Shown here one piece after another: positions 32,521-44,439 of a stretch of 64,000 nucleotides of DNA (positions within the stretch are counted from its first letter, which is position 1; each line of letters starts with the position of its first letter). Origin of the DNA: Prosopocoilus inquinatus (taxonomy: Eukaryota; Arthropoda; Insecta; Coleoptera; Lucanidae); contig CM069875.1 of the NCBI GenBank assembly GCA_036172665.1, positions 18,755,806 to 18,819,805 of the forward strand, written 5' to 3'. The notes beneath the pieces were generated by a model. The model had not been told where the DNA came from, did not search any database, and was given only the letters and a program-made list of their open reading frames with translations. The translations under genes and the position numbers were made by a program.

Positions 32521-33061
32521 TTGCTATTCCGTAGATGGTGGTACTGGGAAAGCTTCTGTATGAGGAGCTGGACGAGTGGCAGATGGCAAGTTAGGATAAG
32601 TAATTTTATCCTTATTTTTGCTGAAAAAGCCTTGTGGCAGGAAATGACAATCTGTCAAATGGTCCTTTTGTTCATGCCAAAGCATAGACCTAGCAAATGG
32701 CATAGTAATGCTCTTACCCAAGGATGCCTACCAGCCGGGAAGTGTACCCCCACCACGTTAGACGTTACAATTACGACCGTTGTATTTCTTAAGTAGGAGT
32801 ATTTATTTGCGGCGCGCTTCTCTGTGAATGAAATCTCGTTTCCTTGAAACGAACAAGAGCGAGGGTACCGCTTTCGAAGTACCCGAGAGCATCGCTGCTC
32901 TTACCATTTAACCAGCTCCTTAAACTAACGGCATATCGTGCACAACAATTATCAAGGGGTCTACAACTAGTCTTTGTTTTTAATTTTTCAATTAAAATTT
33001 CTATTACAGCTGTCATATTCGTCCATTTTGATGAACAGTGAATTCTCCACATACATAACAA
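32521..33061 (-). pseudogene. fragment of an uncharacterised multi-copy insect gene
   Basis: The minus strand at 32721-32524 reads PFARSMLWHEQKDHLTDCHF and ITYPNLPSATRPAPHTEAFP. I recall the pattern P-M-V-W-R-E, D-H-x-x-D-C-Y-F, Y-P-N-L-P-S-A-x-R-P-x-P-H from widely repeated predicted proteins in insects and crustaceans without known function, often transposon-linked. The hAT element has landed at or just beyond its downstream side; past the hAT element the minus strand reads DYCWTLISE and HKRKANKKTF before a stop (about 30510-30580), which may be its continuation. The part 33061-32789 has weaker evidence. Confidence 0.45.
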
Positions 33062-33735
33062 AAGTATTGTTACTGTAATAAACTAACTTAATTTGAGTTG
33101 AATGATAGCCCGTTTGTATGGTCTTATGGACTGGGGTTCGTACAAGTCTATTCATTCCTTGATTTGATTCCACAGAAAAAAATGGGAGTGGTTAAGTATA
33201 ATGACATAGAAATCAAATCAGTCACGTTAAATCCTTTTCGGGTATGTCCCTTAGCATGAGAATATTTTTTTGATACTTACTGACAAAAGGTAGATCTTTA
33301 GATTTAATATATTTCCTAAAAAAAAAAGAAACATAAAACATAAAAACACAAAAACGAAAATCTGCTGTGTTGGCCAATTTTTGAAAATATTTTCAAAAAA
33401 AGAATAAAAGGTACAGAGCGTAACAAAAAAAAAAACTTCTTAAAAAATTAAATTTGACTTGTCTTTCACTGAATGAAAGCAATTGTGGACATAATTTCTT
33501 TGTGTTAAGAAAAGCTACCAATTACTAAAATAATCAAGATTACAATCGAAACCTCCCGCATATTCAACTTTTATGAATAAGTATGAATTTAGTTGTGTCA
33601 TGTACATACATAATACGAATATTTACTCTTAATTTTTTTCTCTTAATTTAAAATCAGGAAAGTCTGTACCTATGACAGATAAATAAAACCTTCCCAATAA
33701 AATTTTCATTCAAATGAAACTAAATTCCCGGAAAA
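33062..33735. other. AT-rich DNA, no gene seen
   Basis: Nothing recognised. Confidence 0.45.
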
Positions 33736-33744
33736 TTTTATTAC

Positions 33745-33990
33745 AACAAAAGCCCCGGGTGTGCACTTCCGAAGCCATTTAAATAATAACGGCGGGCATC
33801 TGGAAAATCGAAAAAGTCCGGCAAACGTGATCCGCGCCGCCATCAATTCAAAAACAATAGACATATCGGCCGGTCCGGGGCGGCAGATGCGGCGGTCAAT
33901 GTGGAGGGTTAGTGTGTATCAGAGCGTAATCTTGCGGGTTTCGGATCGATCCCGTGGGAGCCGAGTCTACTTTACCCTCTTCTAACCTCG
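33745..33990. other. GC/CpG-rich island, possible promoter or conserved element
   Basis: About 245 bp with many CG dinucleotides in a genome segment that is otherwise about 70 percent AT. It includes GCCGGTCCGGGGCGGCAG and a frame open from 33761 to 33985 on the plus strand without known domain. A promoter, first exon or conserved enhancer are all possible. It is bounded on both sides by ordinary AT-rich DNA. Confidence 0.35.
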
Positions 33991-33994
33991 TTGA

Positions 33995-34865
33995 CCCCCC
34001 AACTTCACCGTATTGGCTGTCTATACTTCTTTGATAGTTTGATTCGACGCCTTTTTATGCCCTCAACATACGTTGTTATCTGCTATAAGTTTCGAATAAT
34101 GTGATGGGGTGTGCGAAATAAAAGAAAATAAAAGTGTTAGAAAAAGTTATTGTTGTTCATTTTTCAGACGCGTATCGGCAAAGTTATTTGATCAAAAATT
34201 CTCTGGAAATAAACTATGAAAAAATATAGGAAAACAATTTAATACTCCTTCAACATGTTTGTAATTAAAAAGATAATTAATAATGAAACAATGTATTTCG
34301 TAAATCCTGAATAAATGGAAAGTGCATTGAGGTTTCTCAATTTTGAGCACGCTTGTGAAGTACTTATTCTTCCAACAATTTTCTTGGAGAATTATTGAAA
34401 TCACTGAAGTAAATTTTCTTCTTTCCCTAGAGCTTTCTGAATCTTGAACAAATTTTGTATATTATTCTCCCAACTTTCATATCGCTAAGGACATCTGACG
34501 TCTGACTTGTCATTGCAAATTTCTTTCTTTTTCTTAGAACTGCTGCTGTTATAAGACAGTTTAAATGTTACTGTTGAGGTAATAAATCGGTTAGTACACA
34601 TAACAACAGTTATTTTTATAAAATAACTAGAATATGTGGCTAGTTTAGCAAACAATACGAATTTTATCACTTTACCTGGTTATTTTGTATAATATCCAAT
34701 TCGAATAGCTACTATGATAAACTTCTTGCAACTCATTGCTTTAACTGGGTGTTATACAGCATGCCCCAGCAGTGCGTCCTTGGGCTCGATAACTAGTTCA
34801 GATAAAATTTAAAACGTTTATCTTTTATAATTTGAAGGTCTATAACATAAAATTATTTTCTCCTA
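33995..34865. other. AT-rich DNA, no gene seen
   Basis: Nothing recognised. Confidence 0.45.
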
Positions 34866-34867
34866 TA

Positions 34868-35410
34868 CAGGGTGAATCAAAACATTGGTACTGAAGGCAA
34901 CTTGCCATTATTCTTATTTATTTATTTTTAGCATAAAGAAAAAAATATTTGGTACATATGTAATTGATATTAATTGATACTAAGTCGCTATTAAATGTAT
35001 TTTTATCGTTACAGCGTGAAGCAAATTAGAAGTTTTAAAATGACATAAGTCAATTTTCTTAAATGGCATGCACTATATTTTTATATCCTAAATTGTTCGC
35101 CTAATACAGTACTTTTGTTTTTGTGATGCATATCTTCTACCTATCCGCAATATTTTTCTAGAGTCATCGACCTATTATTTTTGTATAATTTGTATAATTG
35201 TCTAAGGTGGCAGGGTGAATTATTTATTTGAAAACAAGTAATAATTGTCTTAGGTGGCTATGGAAAACAAACGAACCAGTTGACGTTAATACAGAGGCAT
35301 GCTATGACGTTAATATAGGACATGCTATTTAAGAAAATTGATTTGTCATTTTCAAATTTTTGATGTTTTGCCGTGATCACCCTTTAACGATAAAATTACA
35401 TTTAATAATG
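34868..35410. repeat. foldback repeat, CAGGGTG type
   Basis: A CAGGGTGAATC end preceded by TA at 34868. The clear inverted arms are 34980-35073 and 35310-35410 (GTCAATTTTCTTAAATGGCA against complement ATCAATTTTCTTAAATAGCA; AAATGTATTTTTATCGTTA against AAATGTAATTTTATCGTTA). Right limit uncertain because it joins the dispersed repeat that starts near 35384. Confidence 0.6.
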
Positions 35411-35770
35411 GCTTATGATACGCTTAAGTATCAACCACACCCGTATTAAAAATCTTTTTCTTAGAGTTAAAAATAAATAAAATAAGAATAAATAAAGTAA
35501 TGGCTTGCAAATGCATGTTTTTATGCAAAATATCTTCAGAACTGTTAGATTTAGGTATACATAATGTTCCAATGTATCCAAATATGATTATTGGGTATGC
35601 CATTTGAAATAAAAAAGTTCCATCCACCACCAGTGTGTAAGTGAAAGTAATTTAACGTTAGAGACTTCTAAAATTTAAAACAAAAATATCTTGAAACTTT
35701 TTCTGTGTCTTCAGTAGTTAATGAGATATAGCCCGAGAACGACACTGTTGGGACATCTATACACAACATC
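35384..35770. repeat. dispersed repeat R, copy 1
   Basis: Matches 40748-41190 over about 400 bp (AACGATAAAA, AATAATGGC, CTTAGAGTTAAAAATAAATA, then TCAGTAGTTA and TTGGGA in order). Copy 1 lacks the MITE that sits in copy 2, so it shows the empty site. Confidence 0.65.
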
Positions 35771-35774
35771 CAAA

Positions 35775-36470
35775 CCAAATTTGGCTAATATCATGAATTG
35801 CTATAAACGACACCATGAAAATTAACTTGAGTGTTCATTAGATTTAAAAAAGCAACAATGTTTAATTTTCATCTAAAGCGATACAGTGATAGTCTAAAGT
35901 ACCTTCTCCTCATGTTAATTTTGAAACAAAATGGAAATCGAAAATCCAAAGAACAACCAAATTAATTAAAACTTACTAAATTTTAGCTCATAGTTATTTT
36001 ATAAATTCTGCCAGTTGGCGCTGTACTCATCAACAACAAAATGTTAAGTTTAAATAGCAAGGTGTATTCTGTTTTTGGTCGTTTTAAAGATATTTCAATT
36101 AGATTTGTAAACCACTTTTATTTACAAATTTCTATTATTTATTTAAATAAAATGCTTATTAGTTATTAACGAATCAATTTCCTATTTCATTGTAATCTGT
36201 TTACTGCTAAGAAAACGAACATCAACAGATAATAAACAAATCAAACAGCAGACATTTTTCACTTGATTTTTCTTTTTTTATTGTTCTTGTTAACACTAAC
36301 AATAACTAATTATTATTAAACGCAAAACAGTGAGATACTATGGTTGATTTTGCTGTTGTTTACAAAGAAATAATGAATTGGGCAGTGTTGAATATAGAAT
36401 CTAAATATATCCTAAACGGCCTGTAACAAAACCCACTTTACCATTAAAATTTTTTATATAGGTAAGTCCC
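35775..36470. other. AT-rich DNA, no gene seen
   Basis: Nothing recognised. Confidence 0.45.
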
Positions 36471-36505
36471 CTTTGCAAGGCGGCCATGCTTGCTGTCGAA
36501 ACAAA

Positions 36506-36631
36506 ATGGAAGTTTCTTCTTCAGCAGAAGAAGCCCCAAATAGGGCTGATACATCTGTACAGAGGCTGCTCGAAGTTTTCACTGCAATCAAAAACGATTT
36601 ACAACAAATTAAAAAAAAATATAAGTTGTAA
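36506..36631 (+). CDS. 41-codon orphan ORF
   Basis: Starts at an ATG with a purine at -3 (acaaaATGG). The peptide begins MEVSSSAEEAPNRADTSVQR and continues with LLEVFTAIKNDLQQIKKKY, a short amphipathic helix or coiled-coil start. A second frame from 36485 is also open for 48 codons but looks less protein-like. A GTAAGT is present just upstream (36462-36467). It could be a small gene, a first exon, or a transposon relic. No family recognised. Confidence 0.25.
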   Translation: MEVSSSAEEAPNRADTSVQRLLEVFTAIKNDLQQIKKKYKL

Positions 36632-39600
36632 ATGGTAAATGAATTAAATGTTGAAATCTAAGGAGTATGCCCATAACGTTTTGCTAAATTTTTATAGCGC
36701 TATTAGTGATTACATTTAAATGGTAAATAGCAAATACCTAAAAAAATATTAGGAGTATAAAAAATGGAGTGACTGCCTTAATGAACATGGCATCTTAACT
36801 CCACGGAGTATGCACAAAAAAATATTAGCTTTGCAGAAAATCTTCTATCTTCTCATAAAATTTGTGGATTTCAAAAGTAGTAGTTTCCTGTAGACTATTA
36901 TTTTTTGAGATAAAATGAGTACACATGTATCCTCCATTGCGCATATTTACCTCAATTTCCCCTAATAACACAAGACGCTACACATGCTTAGAACTATACA
37001 TAGAACCACAAGCGCAGGTTTATGGTATTAACCAAAGAATACTGACAATTAGACATAATAGCTGGTTAGGATAATTAATTTTAGCAATATATGACGAATT
37101 TTGCATATTTACCAGACTAACCGGTTATTCCGCGTAACAACTAGTTAGCCTAGTAAATTTTAGGAAATTGTAAACAATTTAACTTATTACAAACTTGCCA
37201 ACTTGGTTATTATATAAAATAACGGGTTATTATACATATTAACAGGTTTTATCAAATTAACAGTATAACATAAACAGTAGTGCTGCTCCTTATAGTGTTG
37301 CCCGCAGGAGCTGGAAACGAAGAACTAAAGAAATAGCAGTAGAAAAATAAACAACGAAAAATAATACCTTGGTGGAAAAATTCGGACCGAAAACCAATGA
37401 AAAATGGTCACGGGAGCTTTCAAACGTTCAAGAAATTATTAATCTGATTTAACCTGCGTCCCAAAACTTTTAAAATACAGAGGTGTGACCGGTAAAATTT
37501 ACGTCGCGTATTAAACTCACAACTGGCAAGACGGATCTGATAAACCCCAACATTTTTAGATTTTTTACATAATCTGAATGTTTAAATATTCAGTATTTAA
37601 ATATTTGATTTACTAAAATTAAAATTTCGGGTACAGTTTACCGGTCATAGTCGTCTAGATTATGACACCTTTGGTGCGCAGGTTATTTATTACTAATGCT
37701 AATGTTTTTATTTAAGGCTAGGCACCAATTTTGAGTAATGAGTTATTATTTACAAATAAATAATAACTCATTATTAAAAATTATCATTGTAAAAAATAAT
37801 CTTTCATATGTATTGTATGATAACAACGGCAAGATTTGGTTTGGTGGCATATTATTCTTTTACTGGGTCACCTAATAAAACGCGCCTGTGAAATGGCATT
37901 TATGCAAATCTATCATAAACAGTTCTAGGTTTTCGTGTAAATATCAACGCAGTTAATCTAGAATCGCATTAATCAGCGAATTAAAACACCAATAAACATT
38001 CACTAAATCACTGTGAAACTCAAATCCTGTCAGTAAAAGCTCGAATATCTTTCACGAACACAACAGCTGCCAGTTAGTAAAAAGCGCCCCCGGTTTTCGC
38101 AGAGGGCGCTAATCACATGAACAAGTCTCGTCTTTATCTAGCGTATTCTGGCCCGACACAGAAACGAGACAGAAATTTACGTATGAATAATACGAGCGTA
38201 AAAACTAATGAATATTAGTCCCAGTTTTTGGAATATTACTCACAGGCACGCCACCTAGCACCCCAATAGCATAACGCTATAATTAACATGGTAATTTGGG
38301 GGCGTGATGTTGGCAGTATGTCTTAGTGGCGTGTAGTGGCCAGCCTGATACAGCATATATCCGCCGTCGTCAATCTGGCCCGTATTTGCAACTCCCTTAG
38401 GGTTATTTTGGCTCGTTGAAGTTGGTATCGCGGTAGTAGTTTGTTATAATTGCATGATATACATATAAATTGATTGTGTTAAGGTTGATGACTTCATATG
38501 CTGATGATGTGGCGCATAAAAGCGATGATTAGTTTATTGGTCGCGGCAAATGCTATCACTTATTAATAACAACCGCTACCGAAGTCTAATTGATTGCTTG
38601 CGTCGAAAAACCCTGTTTTTCATACTTCCATTTCATTTTCAATCGACCAGCGTTTTTTTAATTCGCAAAGACCGAAGCGACTGATCGCTCGCTTTAATTT
38701 ATTAATTATTTTTTGTTCACAAGACAAAAAACCTCGCGTTATCTGGACTGGTATCAAATTATTGAATCCGTCAGCGCAATCTCAGTGCGTAAGTTTTAAT
38801 GAAAATTAATAACGCTAATTGCATGTCCGTTCTACGTACCTCATAAATTTATTGAGTTAATTTGTTTTAGTTCATTTTGGGATCTTCTTTCATTAATTTC
38901 TGTTACCGAATACTTAATACTTTACATTAATTTATTTATTCAGAATAATTATTAATATGTAAGATATAAAATTTAACTCTCACTAACCACAACTACAAAA
39001 ACAACAAAAGCTGTAGAATGCAACAAAGTAGACGCTGTAACTTTCAATTTGTATCCCAGTTAGCCTCATATCAAAAGCATTAATATTGAATAAATCGTAA
39101 GATCAGCCGCAAACTACCAACACATTTTTTAGTTATTATAGAAACAATATGTAATCAAACGCTGACCCTTTCCTTCGGTTACTGGGTACCTTCCGCCCCG
39201 GTTACCTTTCAATCACATGTTCCGTTCATGCAACAATGGGGTCTATTCTGTAACATTGATATGGACTTGATATTGTTATATTTCAAGTGACTTTGCAAAA
39301 TTGGTATTCTGTAAATAGTTTCGTAACAATTTGCAATCTGTTTCAAGTGTGATCTCGTGTTAATATGCATCTCTCTTCAATTTGCAGTCGGCAAACTACG
39401 TGAAATGTAATGAAATCGTAATAAGTTCTTTTCAATTATTTAAGACCATATCAATTGATATGCATATTAATGTTACAGAATAGCCCTGAATGTGTTTACA
39501 ATCATTTGCAAGAGAAAACTATTATTTACTCACCAGGTACCCAAGGCTCTAACAGTCAGTACTTGCTCAATGAACCCTTTTGTTATATTTACAAGCTAAA

Positions 39601-39640
39601 CTCGTGCCTTCATCAACACTCTTGATGATTACAACAACCG
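36632..39640. other. intergenic DNA, no gene seen
   Basis: Contains a small perfect hairpin near 37738-37772 (GAGTTATTATTTA), a mixed-composition block 38080-38800 with TTTAATTTATTAATTA and other homeobox-like motifs, and a GC-richer patch near 39165-39215. No gene or mobile-element end could be defined. Confidence 0.4.
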
Positions 39641-39752
39641 TGGGCCTTCCAATCTCATTTCTGTTGTTCAAAATAATTTCAAAAAGCACACTCCTCATGC
39701 AGCGTAGATAGTAGATAGTCATTTACATAGGTACATGCAAACGTGTTCTACC

Positions 39753-40110
39753 CTACATGTTGGTACCATCCGACCCGAAGATTGAATCCCATGAATCCAC
39801 TCTTCCGCCAGTTGTCTGACATCTCGTTACATTTAATAATAATAATAATATCCACCTGAACCATAAAACTGGTGACAAGTCTTCAGGGTTGCCGACAACA
39901 TCGGGTCCATAAAGGATCGTGGGACCATGAACAGTACATCGTTCACTATCGGCGTTTTTAACCTTGTTAGCACGACCCCCCTTCGGAGGTAGCCACACAT
40001 TCAACGATGTCCCCGATCAAGCCACCCCCGCTAACATAGTCCTACTAGTCAGCGGCTTAGTGATTCAGCACTTACCACGCCCTGCTGAGCCTTCACCCAG
40101 GGGAATCGCT
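39753..40110 (-). repeat. probable dispersed repeat fragment with (ATT)n
   Basis: An 83-codon minus frame (GGRANKVKNADSERCTVHGP and later WDSIFGSDG) in unusually GC-rich DNA, interrupted by ATAATAATAATAAT at 39836-39850. I recall similar short predicted proteins in many copies in insect genomes, which suggests a repeat rather than a gene. No domain. Confidence 0.35.
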
Positions 40111-40745
40111 CATTCATGCTATACGAGAAACAGATCAAGCTAATTCTCTATATGTCATGCAATTTGCTACAATAGATAACTTGCCTTTAAAGCATACTGC
40201 GTTCCTTTTCCCTGTGGAGTGGAGCAAAATGTCTCATAAACACAGCCTAAATATATAAACTCTGTATGTAATGCAGGTCAACTAATATAATTATTCCGGA
40301 TGTTTTACGCAATATCCATTAATACCAAAGACACTTATTTAGCGTGCGTATCGTTTAACTGTATAAAATTGACTGTGTCCCGTGCCCTAATGGAACCTGC
40401 ATAGCTCGACCGATTTATTTTTGTTTACATTTTCTTTTCAAATGTCATTCGCATACCACCGCGAGCCAAACGGTCTGAGCTTAAATAAAACTCGTTGTAT
40501 TATATGCAAAACTTTAATTTCTTAAATTTATAAATGCCTTTTACTTTTATTTAACATAACAAAATAACCCACGAATAATTATACAGCTCTAAAAAAAGTT
40601 TTACACCCTTCAAACGTTAGACATGAATTTGACTATATTTAGTCTCGTGTCCAAAAATTAAAACAGTTTTTCTGTATGAGATATACTTTCTGAAATACAG
40701 CGCCACTAATTTAAAAATGCTTTTAACCCATTGTTATAAACCATA
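40111..40745. other. AT-rich DNA, no gene seen
   Basis: Nothing recognised. Confidence 0.45.
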
Positions 40746-40747
40746 TC

Positions 40748-41190
40748 GGCAACGATAAAAATACATCTAATAATGGCGTATTATAAATTTAAGGGCCGAT
40801 CTTTTCATCTCTCATTAACTTTAATCGCTGATTTATTACTATAGTTACAATTATAGAGACAATTGTTTCCATAAAAATTAATCAGTGATTAAAGTTAATC
40901 AGAGATGAAAAGATCGGGCCTAAGTGTCTACTACATCTGCACCTTATCTTTTCTTAGAGTTAAAAATAAATAAATAAAGACATAGGTAGCTTCAAACGAC
41001 AGATTTTAGATAATATGTTAAATAAATCTAGAACGGTTAGATTATGATATATTGATTTATTCGGTATAGATGAAAATAATTTTATATTGTAGGCTCCAAA
41101 CATTTAAAACCAAAATGTTTTAAAACTTTTTTGTACCGTCAGTAGTTATTGATTGCCCGACGTCACACTATTGGGATACCCACATTTTTT
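40748..41190. repeat. dispersed repeat R, copy 2
   Basis: Second copy of the repeat at 35384-35770, interrupted by the MITE at 40793-40920. Confidence 0.65.
40793..40920. mobile_element. 128-bp Harbinger-type MITE (family H1)
   Basis: Ends GGGCCGATCTTTTCATCTCT and complement GGCCCGATCTTTTCATCTCT, TAA at 40790-40792 and 40921-40923. Same length as the element at 11218-11345 and the same centre ATGGAAACAATTGTCT (in reverse), but different arm sequence. The uninterrupted site is seen in repeat R copy 1. Confidence 0.82.
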
Positions 41191-41269
41191 AACTTCTTAT
41201 CCCGTATTATTTGAACAATAAGTATACCTGATGAAAAATATCATCACCTAAATCAGGCTATTATCAATA

Positions 41270-41443
41270 GAGAACGGGATTTGGTACATGTACCGGTGGA
41301 AGGGAGAAGTAGAAGCGTCTTCGCGTCCTTCGCTGATTTGAATCACACTCCAATTACATTCAAATCAACGCAGGACACGAAGGCACGCCCGCCGGTTCCT
41401 ACTCCTCCCTTCCACTGGTACATGTACTAAGTCCCGCTTTCTA
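41270..41443. mobile_element. foldback MITE with GGTACATGTACC
   Basis: Arms of about 75 bp: GGTACATGTACCGGTGGAAG against complement TAGTACATGTACCAGTGGAA, both continuing into a GCGTCCTTCG-like GC-rich part. Total about 174 bp, no ORF. Confidence 0.7.
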
Positions 41444-42660
41444 ATTATCATAATATCCAAAAAAAAATATATAGTCACTTATTCAGACTGTAAAGTGAAT
41501 ATGTCGTATCTCGGAAAATAGACTTAACAGAACAAATCTAATGATATTTTTCAAATCAGCATCCCAAAATTGCTTAAGGATACCTGAAAAATCATAAGCA
41601 CCAAAATATACACCGTGATTCAGAAATGTCTCCCGATATTTTCAGGGTGAATAGAACATCAAAAAGTAATTTTTGCTAAAATATAGGTATATTTCTCGAG
41701 GAAGATTCCTTTAAATTTTAGCTATGTCCCCATCTTAGGCGGTATTTCATAATTATTCTGTTATTATCAATAAGTAATTCGTACCGCGAAAAGTAAGAAA
41801 AACTATTTATTTTGATCTCTTTAGTAATAAGTAATGTGGTCGTAGGTAAGTGTAGTACAAAATTGGAGCTGTACAGCAACTAACAATAATAGTAATACAA
41901 GAAGTTTACTGCAGCCGTGTTAAACATTTTCTTACATAAACTCTTCACTGTTTTATAAACTGCTACAAAGAAAACAATGGTTTTTCAAGACACATCATCA
42001 CTCACTGCAGAGAAATTCTCATTCTTCTACGATCAGTTCAAATTTTCTTCTTATTCGCATTGTTTCATTGGTCGAAAAAAAAAAAAAATTTTAATGTAGA
42101 GAATGTGAATCAACATCAGACTGCTTTATTAAAAAGAGAAAAAAGAATATAATTCTCTTTCATATAACGTTTCGTTATTAACCACTTTTGAATATCTCAA
42201 AAATTTTGTTTAATCTGGTAATTCTCATGTCACATAAAACAGACGTATCTGGAAATTTGTTTTGTTAGTAAAATTAATAACTAAAGTCTAATCTAACAAC
42301 TATTTTCTTAAATAAAATTAATACAATTAAATATTTGTTTGAAAATCGTTTGAACATCTTTGCAACATTTTTTTTCCGCTATAATGTTAGAATCTTACAT
42401 ATCTTAAGAAATCATGAATCAGATTTTTTGACCGTATTTAGTTAGGTAGGTAATACAACCAGGTGATGCTTCACCTAAAAACAGATTAGTTTCACATAAC
42501 CAAATATTAACATAACTAATCTCTTTTTAGAGTGTTCTTCCTCCATGTTTCTTTGTCCAAAGATTTTGAGAAGCAGATGTAATTGTGAATAGGTATTAAA
42601 TAAACATGTTTACAATTTTATTTTAATAGTGGCACCCGATGCTCAACAAACTCTGAAAAT
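41444..42660. other. AT-rich DNA, no gene seen
   Basis: Nothing recognised. Confidence 0.45.
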
Positions 42661-42663
42661 ATA

Positions 42664-42798
42664 CCCGGTGATTATTTGTAATCTGGAACTTAGAATAATG
42701 AATTTCTTGGGTTCTTTAATATGATTTAATAATTTTAATATCATTATCCAGAGTAGCCACGCTAATCTCCTATGCTCCGGATTAAAAATGATCACAGG
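42664..42798. repeat. foldback MITE, CCGGTGATCATTT family
   Basis: Arms CCCGGTGATTATTTGTAATC and complement CCTGTGATCATTTTTAATCC, then GGA(A/G)CATAG-like. Relative of 23731-23878. Confidence 0.6.
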
Positions 42799-42931
42799 AT
42801 GCAGTAATATCATAAATACTTTTAACACCTTGGGATTACAGGTACTAACATAATAAACACGTAATTGAAATTAACGTTTAGACGAAATTTTTTTTTTAAT
42901 CTTTTTAAAATACATAAGTATAGCGAAAATA

Positions 42932-43586
42932 CAGGGTGGGCCAATAGTGCGTATTCGGTAGATAGCGCCTATATTAAGGCAGATTTTTAAAATTTGTTTT
43001 TGCTATTACTTACCTGTGATATAGATCCATGATTTAAAATTTGTTACAATTATACAGGGTGTTCCGTGTGGCTGTGCCAGACCAAAGTTGTGTTTATTTC
43101 GATTGGTCTTTAGGAGTAGATATATTTATTATAAGGAAGTTATGTACCTAAACCTAATAGTTTTTGAGATATTGACATTTCAATGAGATAAATGCTATTT
43201 GATGTTTTACAGATTAGATGTTTATTAAAATACGGCACTTAAATTGTACAGTAACGTTACATAACCTCTATGAAACAGAAAACAATTTCCATCTCGAACT
43301 CCTACTATTTTACACAGGGTGATTCATAACTCCGATGTTTATTTTACTCGGTTAGTTTAAATGGAACACCCTATATTTTATTACTGAATGTAATACGTCT
43401 TTGATTAAGCTTTACAATGATATAGGATTCAGTATGTGTTACACAACAAGCCTACACACAGTAAATTCAAATTCGTACATTCATAAATCAGCAATTATTT
43501 CATCTTCCAATGGAATATTTTGTCTATAATTTAGTTGATTTTAATTAAATAATAAAGGCGCTATCTATCGAATACGTACTAATTTG
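42932..43586. mobile_element. CAGGGTG-type TIR element
   Basis: Left end CAGGGTGGGCCAATAGTGCG, arms TATTCGGTAGATAGCGCCT against complement TATTCGATAGATAGCGCCT, TA at 42930-42931 and 43587-43588. Two more CAGGGTG ends lie inside (43055, 43316), so smaller relatives may be nested. A partial copy of the left end is at 52682. Confidence 0.65.
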
Positions 43587-43607
43587 TAAATGATTTCTTT
43601 ATATATA

Positions 43608-44302
43608 CACTGTGTCCACTGATTGAGTTCACAATAGGAGAAGCTTATTCATTTTAGAGTTATCGAGAAAAAGTCATTCTTTATAAAAGTTTTTTCTTGT
43701 CCTTAAACTCCCAAAAAAGTTATTGAAATTCCTTTTATGAATATGAAGTCCTTTTGATAGCTGAGAAAAATGGAAATTTGTATTTAAATTTTCATAAAAT
43801 ATGGCATATGTTAATTCTGGAACGTATTTACTTAATTGAATGTTATGGAATTTCGAATTTTCCGTAAAATTCCAAATGAGATGTTTAAAAAGAATCCCGA
43901 TTACGGGTAACTGAAAAAAATATAAAAAAAAAAATTGATGAAAAAGACCAGCGTTGAAAGAGAATGAAGTTTATCTTGAGGCTGAGGCTATTGCTTTGTC
44001 AATGACTTCCTTGCACTTCACTTTCTTAACAATGATAAAATATTATAAAATACATAAATACTTATTCCAAACAATTTAAAAAGGCACATATTTTTTTGAA
44101 TTAAAACTTTAGATTTTACGATAATTTGGAAAAGTCAAAAGAGAATTTTCCATTTTTCTCGGTTATTAACCAGGATTTCCCACATTCTATGATTTTTTGG
44201 GGGTTTTAAGACAAGCAAAAACTGTCATAAAAATTATCTTTTGTCGAAAACTCAAAAACAAAAAAGTTTTTCCTATTGTGAACCTAATCTATGGACACAC
44301 TG
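43608..44302. mobile_element. 695-bp TIR element, CACTGTGTCCA ends
   Basis: Ends CACTGTGTCCACTGATTGAG and complement CAGTGTGTCCATAGATTAGG, then GTTCACAATAGGA in both; TA at 43606-43607 and 44303-44304. The arms are about 110 bp or more. A single end of the same family is at about 52411-52500. Confidence 0.75.
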
Positions 44303-44439
44303 TATTTAAAAATCACGTCGATTTTTATGTCAACAAACAGCTTAACTAGGCAAAAAGAAATTCTTTGACATGCTTAACTTTGGCTGTTTCTTTATACTAT
44401 TATATGAATAGGTAACGTCACCGAAATTATTTCACTATA

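Noticed and set aside
36485..36634. Alternative 48-codon frame over the orphan ORF
   Set aside because: Composition is less protein-like than the frame from 36506; kept only as a note.
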